Source: Streptomyces sp. NBC_00259
GTDB lineage: Bacteria > Actinomycetota > Actinomycetes > Streptomycetales > Streptomycetaceae
Direction: 5' to 3'
Assembly (NCBI RefSeq): GCF_036181745.1
Contig: NZ_CP108080.1
Coordinates: forward strand, 1,488,001-1,552,000
DNA: 64,000 nucleotides
Shown: piece after piece, positions 18,281 through 25,590 of the stretch
Position numbering within the stretch: position 1 is the first letter of the stretch
Layout: every line of letters starts with the position of its first letter
Translations under genes and position numbers: made by a program
The notes under the pieces: generated by a model
The model's database searches: none
Told to the model about the DNA's origin: nothing
What the model saw: only the letters and a program-made list of their open reading frames with translations

Positions 18281-18377
18281 CTGTCGGGCGTGGCCTGCGT
18301 CGTCGGTCGCGGCCTGCGCCGTCGGTCGTGGCCCGGCGCCGTCGGTCGTGGCCCGCGTTGTCAGTGGTGCCTGGCAC
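18281..18377 (+). repeat. Five degenerate 19-20-bp tandem units
   Basis: Units begin at about 18281, 18301, 18320, 18340 and 18359, each built on CGTCGGTCGTGGCCCG with small changes; units three and four are nearly identical. The array fills the gap between the zinc-ribbon gene and the BKACE gene and ends 10 bases before the BKACE start, leaving little room for a normal ribosome site. Confidence 0.8.
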
Positions 18378-18387
18378 CATCGACGGC

Positions 18388-19140
18388 ATGATCCAGGTCT
18401 GTCTCAACGGGCAGCGTGGCGCGGAGGATTCGGCCGCCGTGCCGATGTCGCCGGGCGCGCTGGCCGAGTCGGCCGTGGCCGCTGTCGCCGCGGGCGCGTC
18501 GGAGGTGCATGTCCACCCGAAGACACCATGCGGCAGCGACTCGCTGTCGCCCCTGGTCGTGGCCCCGGCGGTCGAGGCGATACGGGCGGCGGTGGCTGTG
18601 CCGGTCGGGGTGACGACGGGCGCGTGGGCCGAGCCCGATCCGCTGCGCCGGGCCGCGCGCATCCGCTCCTGGACGGTGCTGCCCGACCACGCGTCGGTCA
18701 ACTGGGACGAGGACGGGGCGGAGGAGGTCGCGGCCGCGCTGCTGGAGCGCGGCGTGGGCGTGGAGGCGGGCATCCGGTCGGGTACGGACGGGGCCCGGCG
18801 TTTCGCCGCGTCGCCGCTCGCACCGCGGGTGCTGCGGGTGCTGGCCGAGGTGACGGACCCCGACCCCGCGACGGCGGTGGACACCGCCCGCGCCCTGGTC
18901 GCCGGGATCGGCGCGCGGCACGCCGTGCCGGTGCTGCTGCACGGCGAGGAGGGCGGCGCGTGGCCGGTGCTGCGACTGGCGGGGCGGCTGGGGCTGGACA
19001 CCCGGATCGGTCTGGAGGACGTGCTGTTCCTGCCCGACGGACGTCCCGCCGTGTCGAACGCCCAGCTGGTCATGGCCGCGGTGCGCCTGTGGTCCTGCCC
19101 CCAGGAGCCGGACGGTCCCGTGGGTGAGCGCCGTGCATGA
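18388..19140 (+). CDS. 3-keto-5-aminohexanoate cleavage protein (BKACE family)
   Basis: 250 residues. BKACE enzymes condense a beta-keto acid with acetyl-CoA and split it to acetoacetate and a new acyl-CoA, using zinc. Seen here: MIQVCLNGQR at the start, HVHPKT (zinc ligands, about residues 48-50), and GLEDVLFLPDG near the C-terminus with the conserved Glu. The protein is somewhat shorter than many members (about 270-300). The start ATG 18388 directly follows a tandem-repeat array; I see no good ribosome site. The substrate is open because the family is broad. Confidence 0.8.
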   Translation: MIQVCLNGQRGAEDSAAVPMSPGALAESAVAAVAAGASEVHVHPKTPCGSDSLSPLVVAPAVEAIRAAVAVPVGVTTGAWAEPDPLRRAARIRSWTVLPDHASVNWDEDGAEEVAAALLERGVGVEAGIRSGTDGARRFAASPLAPRVLRVLAEVTDPDPATAVDTARALVAGIGARHAVPVLLHGEEGGAWPVLRLAGRLGLDTRIGLEDVLFLPDGRPAVSNAQLVMAAVRLWSCPQEPDGPVGERRA

Positions 19141-19312
19141 GCCCTCCGCGATGGCTCGGTCCCGCGCGCGGCCCACGGCCGGGAGGCGGCGGTGCGGGAG
19201 GGCCGGCCGCCGGCGCGGGCCGCAACGCTACCAGCGCGAAATCCGGTGGCCCACCGGGTTTGCGCGCGGACACAGTGGGGCGCGATGTGAGACACGACCG
19301 AGGAGCCCGACC

Positions 19313-20413
19313 ATGTCCACGCTGCGCGTCACCGCCGAGCCGCTGACGATCCATGAGCATCCCCGCGCCGACGCCCTCGAGCTGGCCCAGGTGGGCCTCT
19401 ATCGCGCCGTCGTCGCCAAGGGTGCCTACCGCAGTGGGGACTTCGCGGTCTACATCCCGGAGCAGTCCGTGCTGCCGGCCACGCTGGTCGACGAGCTCGG
19501 GCTGACCGGGCGGCTGGCCGGGAAGGCTTCGGACCGGGTCAAGGCGGTGCGGCTGCGCGGTGAGCTGTCGCAGGGGATCGTGTGCCGGCCGAGGGCGCTG
19601 GAGGGCACCGACCTGGAGCGCGCTGCCGCCGACGGCACCGACTTCGCCGCGCTCCTGGGCATCACGAAGTGGTCGCCGCCGATCCCGCCCACGATGAGCG
19701 GTGACGTGGAGTCCGCGGCCGATCTGCTGCCCTGGGCCGACATCGAGAACCTGCAGCGCTATCCGGACATCTTCGAGCCGGGCGAGCCGGTCGTCCTGAC
19801 GGAGAAGCTCCACGGGACGGCCTGCCTGGTGACGTACGTCGCCGACGAGACGGGTGCCCCTGCCGTGCCCGGCGAGCCACGGGGGAAGGTGCTGGTGTCG
19901 TCGAAGGGGTTCGGCGCGAAGGGCCTGGCGCTGAAGGAGGATCCGCGCAACCTGTACTGGCGCGCGGTGCACGGCCACGCGGCGGCGGAGGTCGCCGCGC
20001 GGCTCGCCGCGAAGCTGGGGGCGCGCCGGGTCGGCATCTTCGGTGAGGTGTTCGGCGCGGGGGTGCAGGACCTGTCGTACGGCGCCAACGCCCGTTCCAC
20101 GGAGCTCGGTTACGCGGTGTTCGACGTGTCGGCCGAGATCGACGGCCAGGTCCGCTGGCTGGACGCGGTGGAGCTGCTCGACGGCGAACTGCCCCTGGTT
20201 CCACGGCTGTACGAGGGCCCCTTCTCGCTGGAGAAGGTCCTGGAACTCGCGAGCGGCCGGGAAACCGTCTCGGGCCGGGAAATGCATCTGCGCGAGGGCG
20301 TCGTCATACGGTCCGCGACCGAGCGCTACAGCCCGGTGGTGGGCGGCCGGGCGATGGCCAAGTCCGTCAGCCCGGCGTATCTGACCCGCAAGGGCGGCAC
20401 CGAGTACGAGTGA
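19313..20413 (+). CDS. RNA ligase of the Deinococcus DR_B0094 (Rnl5) type
   Basis: 366 residues from ATG 19313, with AGGAG seven bases before. This family seals RNA 3'-OH/5'-phosphate nicks using ATP. It has an N-terminal OB-like domain (MSTLRVTAEPLTIHEHPRAD to about residue 100) followed by the nucleotidyltransferase domain. Motif I is TEKLHGT with the AMP-accepting Lys165; motif III-like FGEVFG, motif IV EGVVIR and motif V AKSVSPAYL follow. All ligase motifs are intact, so it should be active. The neighbours are unrelated metabolic genes, with no kinase, phosphatase or toxin beside it, so its RNA target is unknown. Confidence 0.85.
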   Translation: MSTLRVTAEPLTIHEHPRADALELAQVGLYRAVVAKGAYRSGDFAVYIPEQSVLPATLVDELGLTGRLAGKASDRVKAVRLRGELSQGIVCRPRALEGTDLERAAADGTDFAALLGITKWSPPIPPTMSGDVESAADLLPWADIENLQRYPDIFEPGEPVVLTEKLHGTACLVTYVADETGAPAVPGEPRGKVLVSSKGFGAKGLALKEDPRNLYWRAVHGHAAAEVAARLAAKLGARRVGIFGEVFGAGVQDLSYGANARSTELGYAVFDVSAEIDGQVRWLDAVELLDGELPLVPRLYEGPFSLEKVLELASGRETVSGREMHLREGVVIRSATERYSPVVGGRAMAKSVSPAYLTRKGGTEYE

Positions 20414-20572
20414 CCGTCCGGCGCCTGGTGGCCCGTCACGGGGGTGCGGGCCACCAGGCGTTTCGGCGTCGCGGAGCCACCGGCGTGTGCGCGCGGCCCA
20501 CCCGGCCGACCGCCCGGCCCACGGTCGGCGCAATCGGCCGTACGGACCACTTCACCGGCCGAGACTCGGCCC

Positions 20573-21280
20573 GTGAAGCCGAACCGAGATTCGCTCCTGA
20601 CCTGGGTGATGGTGGCGCTCACCATGACGACGGGATTGGTCGAGGCGGTCAGCTTCCTGGTCCTCGGGCCGGTCTTCACCGCTGTGCAGACGGGCAACAT
20701 GCTGCTGATGGGTTTCGCGCTCGCCGGAGTCACCGGCCTGTCCGTGGCCCCGTGTCTCGCCTCGCTGGTGGGGTTCACCGTGGGCACCGTGCTCGCCTCC
20801 CGGTACGAGTCGCGCGCACAGGTGCGCGGCCGCCGGTGGTTCAGGGAGGCGCTGGTCGTCGAGGCCGCGCTGCTGGCCACCGCCGCGGTGGCCGCGTGGC
20901 AGATCGAAGAGCGCGGTGAGTCGCTCACCGACCGGCACTACATGGTGGCCGCGCTGGTCGCGCTGGCCATGGGGGTCCGGAACGTCTCCACCCTGCGGGC
21001 GGGGGTGCCGGGTATGCCCACCACGGTCACCACCCGGGCGTTCACCGCCCTGATCGGCGGCTCCCCCCTCGCCCTCGACAGCCATATCTCGCCCGGTGCG
21101 CGCAACGAGATCCGGCGCGGCGCCTCGGTGGCGGCCATGTTCACGGGCGGTCTGCTCGGCGCCTGGATGATCCGGGACGAGCGTCTCGATCCGGCCGTGG
21201 TGCTGCTGGTGATCGCGGCCCTGGTGCTGATCGTCGCGATCGGCGCCACCTTCCTGCCTCGTGAGTCCGTGGCCGAATAG
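20573..21280 (+). CDS. DUF1275 (YoaK-like) membrane protein
   Basis: 235 residues from GTG 20573. DUF1275 proteins are small multi-span membrane proteins of unknown transport role. Here six or so hydrophobic helices are visible: LLTWVMVALTMTTGLVEAVSFL, VFTAVQTGNMLLMGFALAG, then helices near residues 55-75, 90-108, 122-140 and 195-228. The motif FTAVQTGNMLLMG and the later MPTTVTTRAFTALIGG are the family marks. It is separate from its neighbours; no regulator is visible. Confidence 0.82.
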   Translation: MKPNRDSLLTWVMVALTMTTGLVEAVSFLVLGPVFTAVQTGNMLLMGFALAGVTGLSVAPCLASLVGFTVGTVLASRYESRAQVRGRRWFREALVVEAALLATAAVAAWQIEERGESLTDRHYMVAALVALAMGVRNVSTLRAGVPGMPTTVTTRAFTALIGGSPLALDSHISPGARNEIRRGASVAAMFTGGLLGAWMIRDERLDPAVVLLVIAALVLIVAIGATFLPRESVAE

Positions 21281-21309
21281 CCGCCTGCCGGGCCCGGCCG
21301 GTGGATGCG

Positions 21310-21338
21310 TTGACAGACGCCGCCACCCCGACCATGCT
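21310..21338 (+). promoter_or_regulatory. Promoter of the MaoC gene
   Basis: A perfect -35 TTGACA (21310-21315) is followed after 17 bases by CATGCT (21333-21338), an acceptable -10. A TetR-type palindrome begins inside the -10 element. The start codon is at 21390. Confidence 0.5.
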
Positions 21339-21352
21339 AAGCAGTCGCTTAG
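21337..21352 (+). promoter_or_regulatory. TetR-type operator at the MaoC promoter
   Basis: CTAAGC-AGTC-GCTTAG has perfect 6-bp arms and covers the -10 and start region of the MaoC promoter. A close copy, CTGAGCAAGCGCTTAG, lies in front of the TetR gene at 22566-22581, 13 of 16 bases identical. This is strong sign of common control by that TetR. Confidence 0.65.
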
Positions 21353-21389
21353 ACACACACGGACCGGGTGAGAGGCAGGGAACAGGGAC

Positions 21390-21851
21390 ATGGCCGAGCC
21401 GAGGATCTTCACGTCCGCCGAGGAACTGACCGCCGGAGTCGGCGAACAACTGGGCCACAGCGACTGGCTGGAGATCGAGCAGAAGCGCATCGACCTCTTC
21501 GCCGAAGCGACCGGCGACCACCAGTGGATCCATGTGGATCCCGAGCGCGCCGCGGCCGGGCCCTTCGGGAGGACCATCGCGCACGGCTACCTCACGCTGT
21601 CGCTGCTCCCGACGCTCGTCCCGCAGATCATGCGGGTCGAGGGCATGAAGATGGGCATCAACTACGGGACCAACAAGGTCCGTTTCCCCGCCCCCGTCCC
21701 GGTCGGTTCGCGGCTGCGCGCGACCGCCGTCCTCAAGAGCGTCGAGGAGGCGGGCGGCGGCGTGCAGGTGACGGCCTTGGTCACCGTGGAGCGCGAGGGC
21801 GGCGACAAGCCGGTGTGCGTGGCCGAGTCGGTGTCCCGCTACTTCTTCTGA
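21390..21851 (+). CDS. MaoC family (R)-specific enoyl-CoA hydratase/dehydratase
   Basis: 153 residues, standard size for a single hot-dog domain. The hydratase-2 motif is present: LFAEATGDHQWIHVDPERA, then GPFGRTIAHGYLTLSL (residues about 35-75), including the catalytic Asp and His. It hydrates trans-2-enoyl-CoA to (R)-3-hydroxyacyl-CoA, linking beta-oxidation to other routes. It is convergent with a TetR gene 32 bases on. Palindromes in front of both genes match, so MaoC is probably repressed by that TetR. Confidence 0.88.
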   Translation: MAEPRIFTSAEELTAGVGEQLGHSDWLEIEQKRIDLFAEATGDHQWIHVDPERAAAGPFGRTIAHGYLTLSLLPTLVPQIMRVEGMKMGINYGTNKVRFPAPVPVGSRLRATAVLKSVEEAGGGVQVTALVTVEREGGDKPVCVAESVSRYFF

Positions 21852-21883
21852 GCCCGACGGCCCCGGGCCGTGTCCGACACGGC

Positions 21884-22507
21884 CTACGCGCGTGCGGAGA
21901 CCATGCGCAGGACGAGGTCGGCGTAGAGCTCGCCGACCTCTTCCGGCGTCCGGTGCCCCCGGACGTTGAACCAGCGCGCCACGTCGATGCAGAGCGACAG
22001 CACGGCCAGCGTGGTGCCCGGCACGTCGGGGACGTCGAACTCCCCGGTCTCCACGCCGTCGCGCAGGATCTCGCGCACGACGGCGTCGCTGCGGCGGCGC
22101 AGCTCCACGATCTCGGTGCGGTGCTCCTCGGAGAGCGCGTCGATCTCGTACTGCACCACCCGCGCGGTGTCGTGCCGGCGGGCGTGCCAGCGGACGAAGG
22201 AGCTCACCGCCTCGGCGAGCCGCTCGCTGGGCGTGCCACCGCCGTCGGACGCCGCCGACAGGACCTCCAGCGCCCGGTCGTGCCCGATCCGGCTGATCCG
22301 GTGGAGCAGCTCTTCCTTGGTCTTGTAGTGGATGTAGAGCGCTGCGGGGCTCATCCCCGCGCGGCCCGCGATGTCCCGTGTCGTGGTCGCGTGGTAGCCA
22401 CGTTCGGCGAAGGCCTCCACGGCGGCGACGAGGAGCTTCCGCGCGGCCTCGGGTGCGACTTCGCCCCAGGGCATGTCCTCGCTCGTCGTGTCCTGCGCCG
22501 CAGTCAT
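21884..22507 (-). CDS. TetR/AcrR family transcriptional regulator (controls MaoC, autoregulated)
   Basis: 207 residues from the ATG at 22505-22507; an earlier in-frame start would add 22 non-family residues. The N-terminal HTH is EAARKLLVAAVEAFAERGYH, then AGMSPAALYIHYKTKEELLHRI (about 17-65), followed by an all-helical ligand domain. A palindrome lies about 60 bases upstream of its start (22566-22581) and another at the MaoC promoter (21337-21352). The likely ligand is an acyl-CoA; this is inference from the MaoC target. Confidence 0.87.
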   Translation of the reverse strand: MTAAQDTTSEDMPWGEVAPEAARKLLVAAVEAFAERGYHATTTRDIAGRAGMSPAALYIHYKTKEELLHRISRIGHDRALEVLSAASDGGGTPSERLAEAVSSFVRWHARRHDTARVVQYEIDALSEEHRTEIVELRRRSDAVVREILRDGVETGEFDVPDVPGTTLAVLSLCIDVARWFNVRGHRTPEEVGELYADLVLRMVSARA

Positions 22508-22565
22508 GGCTCGCCCCTTCCGCCCGCCGTCCCGGTGAGTGCGGGACGAACACCATACCCCGAAG

Positions 22566-22581
22566 CTGAGCAAGCGCTTAG
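22566..22581 (-). promoter_or_regulatory. TetR-type operator upstream of the TetR gene
   Basis: CTGAGCAAGCGCTTAG, a slightly imperfect copy of the perfect palindrome at 21337-21352. It lies between the TetR start and the end of the upstream acyl-CoA dehydrogenase gene, which is where the TetR gene's own promoter should be; autorepression is likely. Confidence 0.6.
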
Positions 22582-22628
22582 AACGCGGCCGGGGCTTCTT
22601 GTGCGGGCCCGGAATCCCGGGCCGCCGG

Positions 22629-23783
22629 TCAGAACGCCGAGACTCCGGTCAGGGCCCGGCCGATGATCAGCTTCTGGATCTGGCTGGTGCCCTCGTACAG
22701 GGTCATCACCCGTGCGTCGCGGAGCAGTTTGCCCACCGGGTACTCGTCGATGTAGCCGTAGCCGCCGAAGACCTGGAGCGCGTTGTTCGCGGCACGGACG
22801 GCCGCCTCGGAGGCGAAGAGCTTCGCCTTGGACGCGGCGGTGGCGAAGTCCTCCCCGCGGTCGACGAGATCGGCGACCCGCCAGGTCAGCAGCCGCGCCG
22901 CGTCCACGTCCACGGCGGTGTCACTGATCAGCTCCTGGACCAGCTGGTACGAGGCGATCGGCCTGCCGAACTGCTCACGCTCGCCCGCGTAGCCGACGGC
23001 GGCCTCGAGCGCGGCCCGGGCGATGCCGACACAGCCCGCGGCCACCGACATCCGGCCCTTGGCGAGCGCGGACATGGCGATCGAGAAGCCCTTGCCCTCC
23101 GGGCCGAGCAGGGCGTCGGCCGGCACCCGGACGTCCTCGAGGACCAGCTCGGCGGTGGCCTGGCCGCGCAGGCCGAGCTTGCCGCGGATGGTGCGCCGGG
23201 TCAGGCCGGGGGTGTCGGCGGGTACGAGGAAGGCGGAGACGCCCCGGTGGCCGGGGGTGTCGTTGGTGCGGGCGAAGAGCAGCACGACATCGGCCCAGGT
23301 GCCGTTGGTGATGAACATCTTCGAGCCGTTGATCACGTAGTCGCCGCCGTCGCGCACGGCCCGGGTGGTCAGATTCCCCGCGTCGGAGCCGGTGCCGGGC
23401 TCGGTGAGGCCGAAGCAGCCGAGGGCCTCGCCCGCCGTCAGCCGGGGCAGCCACCGCCGCTTCTGCTCCTCGCCGCCCCAGGCCGCGATGGTCTTGGCGA
23501 CGAGGCCGAGGGAGACCGAGACGATGCCGCGGACCGACGAGTCGCCGCGTCCGAGTTCCTCCGTGACCAGGCAGTACGCGAGATGGTCGCCGCCCGAGCC
23601 GCCGTACTCCTCGTCGATGGTGAGCCCGAGGAAGCCGACCGAGCCCAGCTTCTTCACGATCGATCTGTCGACGCTCTCGGACCGGTCCCAGTCGACGGCA
23701 TGCGGGCTGATCTCGCGCTCGACGAAGTCGCGCGCGAGATCGCGGACGGCCTGCTGCTCCCCGCTCAGTTCCAGGTTCACCAC
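22629..23783 (-). CDS. Acyl-CoA dehydrogenase
   Basis: 384 residues, full length for short/medium-chain acyl-CoA dehydrogenases. It oxidises acyl-CoA to trans-2-enoyl-CoA with FAD. Visible: CFGLTEPGTGSDAGNLTTRA (substrate/FAD segment, about 130-150), INGSKMFITNG, FGGYGYIDEYPVGKLLRDAR, and LYEGTSQIQ near the C-terminus carrying the catalytic Glu of this branch. The start ATG 23781-23783 lies next to a TetR operator, with the TetR gene divergent. It is well placed to be repressed by that TetR. Confidence 0.9.
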   Translation of the reverse strand: MVNLELSGEQQAVRDLARDFVEREISPHAVDWDRSESVDRSIVKKLGSVGFLGLTIDEEYGGSGGDHLAYCLVTEELGRGDSSVRGIVSVSLGLVAKTIAAWGGEEQKRRWLPRLTAGEALGCFGLTEPGTGSDAGNLTTRAVRDGGDYVINGSKMFITNGTWADVVLLFARTNDTPGHRGVSAFLVPADTPGLTRRTIRGKLGLRGQATAELVLEDVRVPADALLGPEGKGFSIAMSALAKGRMSVAAGCVGIARAALEAAVGYAGEREQFGRPIASYQLVQELISDTAVDVDAARLLTWRVADLVDRGEDFATAASKAKLFASEAAVRAANNALQVFGGYGYIDEYPVGKLLRDARVMTLYEGTSQIQKLIIGRALTGVSAF

Positions 23784-23798
23784 GGAACATCCCGCCTT

Positions 23799-23817
23799 TA
23801 ACTATCACTGCTAGTTT
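23799..23817. promoter_or_regulatory. TetR operator between ACAD and its divergent TetR gene
   Basis: TAACTATCACTGCTAGTTT has the form (T/A)AACTA-N7-TAGTTT, almost perfectly symmetric. The same architecture occurs at 30046-30064 in front of the aldehyde dehydrogenase gene. It lies in the 53-base gap between the two divergent starts, so one repressor can control both genes. Confidence 0.7.
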
Positions 23818-23836
23818 CTGTTCGGCAGGGCTTACT

Positions 23837-24523
23837 ATGTGCCGCATGGCCCGACCGCGCAAGCCCCTCCTCAGCCGCGACCGCATCGTCGGGACGGCGA
23901 GCGCGCTCGTGGACGCGGAGGGCCTGGACGCGGTCTCCACCCGCCGGCTCGCCGCCGAACTGGGCGTGAGCGGCCCGTCCCTCTACAACCACTTCCGCAA
24001 CAAGGACGAGATCCTGGACGCCGTGGCCGACGCGGTCAGCGCCAAGGTCGATCTGTCGATGTTCGACGAGACGGACGGCCGCGACTGGCGCACCGCGCTC
24101 CACGACTGGGCCGTCTCCTACCGCGCGGCCCTCACCGACCACCCCAACGTCGTCCCGGTCCTCGCCCGCGGCCCCGGCCGCCGCCCGGCCGGCCTCAAGG
24201 TCGCCGACGCCGTCTTCGGCGCCATGGTCCGCGCCGGCTGGCCCCCCGCCCAGGCCACCCATATCGGCGCCCTGATGCGCTACTTCATCACCGGCTCGGC
24301 GCTCGGCTCCTTCGCCCGCGGCTTCGTCGACGACGAGACCGCCTACGACCCGGCCGACTACCCGCACCTCGGCCAGGCCCATCTCCTCGCCGACCGGCAG
24401 CAGCAGGTCGACGAGGGCGCCTTCGAAACGGGGCTGCGGGCGCTGCTGGACGGACTGGCGGTGCGGTACGAGGCGGGGGTGCGGGGCGCGCGGGCGCCGC
24501 AGGGCCCGGCGGACGGTCCGTAA
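23837..24523 (+). CDS. TetR family regulator with TetR_C-type C-terminal domain
   Basis: 228 residues from ATG 23837, six bases after GCAGGG; ATG 23846 (MARPRKPLLSRD) is an alternative start. The HTH runs RDRIVGTASALVDAEGLDAV, then ELGVSGPSLYNHFRNKDEIL (about residues 14-58). The C-terminal part, with HALMRYFITGSALGSFARGF-like helices, matches the tetracycline-repressor-type ligand domain. It is divergent from the acyl-CoA dehydrogenase with a shared operator. A second copy of the operator 6 kb away suggests that it also controls the ALDH/ADH operon. Confidence 0.87.
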   Translation: MCRMARPRKPLLSRDRIVGTASALVDAEGLDAVSTRRLAAELGVSGPSLYNHFRNKDEILDAVADAVSAKVDLSMFDETDGRDWRTALHDWAVSYRAALTDHPNVVPVLARGPGRRPAGLKVADAVFGAMVRAGWPPAQATHIGALMRYFITGSALGSFARGFVDDETAYDPADYPHLGQAHLLADRQQQVDEGAFETGLRALLDGLAVRYEAGVRGARAPQGPADGP

Positions 24524-24621
24524 CACCGGTGCGGGCGCCGGACCCCGTTGCGGGACGGGCGGGTACCGGCCCGGGGACAATTGCGGTGGGCACGCAAGCG
24601 CCGGCGGCGTACGGTCGCGGC

Positions 24622-25590
24622 ATGACATCGACCCAGTGGCGCGCCTTCGCCGCGGCCGCGACCACCGTCGTCCTCTGGGCCTCGGCCTTCGTCTCCATCC
24701 GCAGCGCCGGTGCGGACTACTCGCCCGGCGCGCTCGCCCTCGGCCGGCTCCTCGCCGGGGCCCTGGTGCTGGGCGTGATCTGTGCCGTACGCAGGGAGGG
24801 ACCGCCGCCGAGGGCCGCCTGGCCCGGGATCGCGATATCCGGGCTGCTGTGGTTCGGGCTCTACATGGTGGTCCTGAACTGGGGCGAGCAGAAGGTCGAC
24901 GCGGGCACGGCGGCGCTGGTCGTCAACGTCGGGCCGCTGGTGATGGCGCTGCTCGCCGGATGGCTGCTGAAGGAGGGGCTGCCGCCGCGGCTGCTGGCGG
25001 GGATGGGCGTGTCCTTCGCGGGTGCGGCGGTCGTCGGCCTGTCGATGTCCGGCGAGGGTTCGGCGTCGGTGCTGGGGGTGCTGCTGTGCCTGCTGGCCGC
25101 CGTGTCGTACGCGGGCGGTGTCGTCGCCCAGAAGCCCGCGCTGCGGTACGCGTCCGCACTGCAGGTGACGACCTGGGGCTGTGTGATCGGAGCGGTGGCC
25201 TGTCTGCCGTTCGTCGGGGTGCTGGTGCGCGAGGCCGCCGAAGCGCCCCTGTCGGCGACGCTCAACATGGTGTATCTGGGCGTGTTCCCGACCGCGTTGG
25301 CGTTCACGACGTGGGCGTACGCCCTGGCCCGTACGACCGCGGGGAAGATGGGCGCGACGACCTACGCGGTGCCGGCGATCGTGGTGCTCATGTCGTGGCT
25401 GCTGCTCGACGAGGTGCCGGGCTGGCTCACGATGCTCGGCGGCGTGATCTGCCTCGCGGGCGTGGCCGTGTCGCGTTCGAGGTCCCGTACGCCGGCCCGG
25501 GAGGACCGGACCGGCGTCACGGACGCCCCGGCGGACCGGGCCGACGACGGCGTCAGGCCCGCGCAGCCGCGCGCTTCGCGAGAACCCTGA
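24622..25590 (+). CDS. EamA/DMT family exporter
   Basis: 322 residues; ten predicted membrane helices in two EamA repeats, roughly residues 10-140 and 150-290, with family marks VVLWASAFVSIRSAGADYSP near the start and AALVVNVGPLVMALLAGW. These proteins export small metabolites such as amino acids; the substrate is unknown. The start is ATG 24622; upstream in-frame codons belong to a shadow over the TetR gene. Its soluble C-terminal tail (rich in Arg, Asp and Pro) overlaps the 3' end of the convergent MHS transporter gene by 38 bases. Confidence 0.85.
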   Translation: MTSTQWRAFAAAATTVVLWASAFVSIRSAGADYSPGALALGRLLAGALVLGVICAVRREGPPPRAAWPGIAISGLLWFGLYMVVLNWGEQKVDAGTAALVVNVGPLVMALLAGWLLKEGLPPRLLAGMGVSFAGAAVVGLSMSGEGSASVLGVLLCLLAAVSYAGGVVAQKPALRYASALQVTTWGCVIGAVACLPFVGVLVREAAEAPLSATLNMVYLGVFPTALAFTTWAYALARTTAGKMGATTYAVPAIVVLMSWLLLDEVPGWLTMLGGVICLAGVAVSRSRSRTPAREDRTGVTDAPADRADDGVRPAQPRASREP

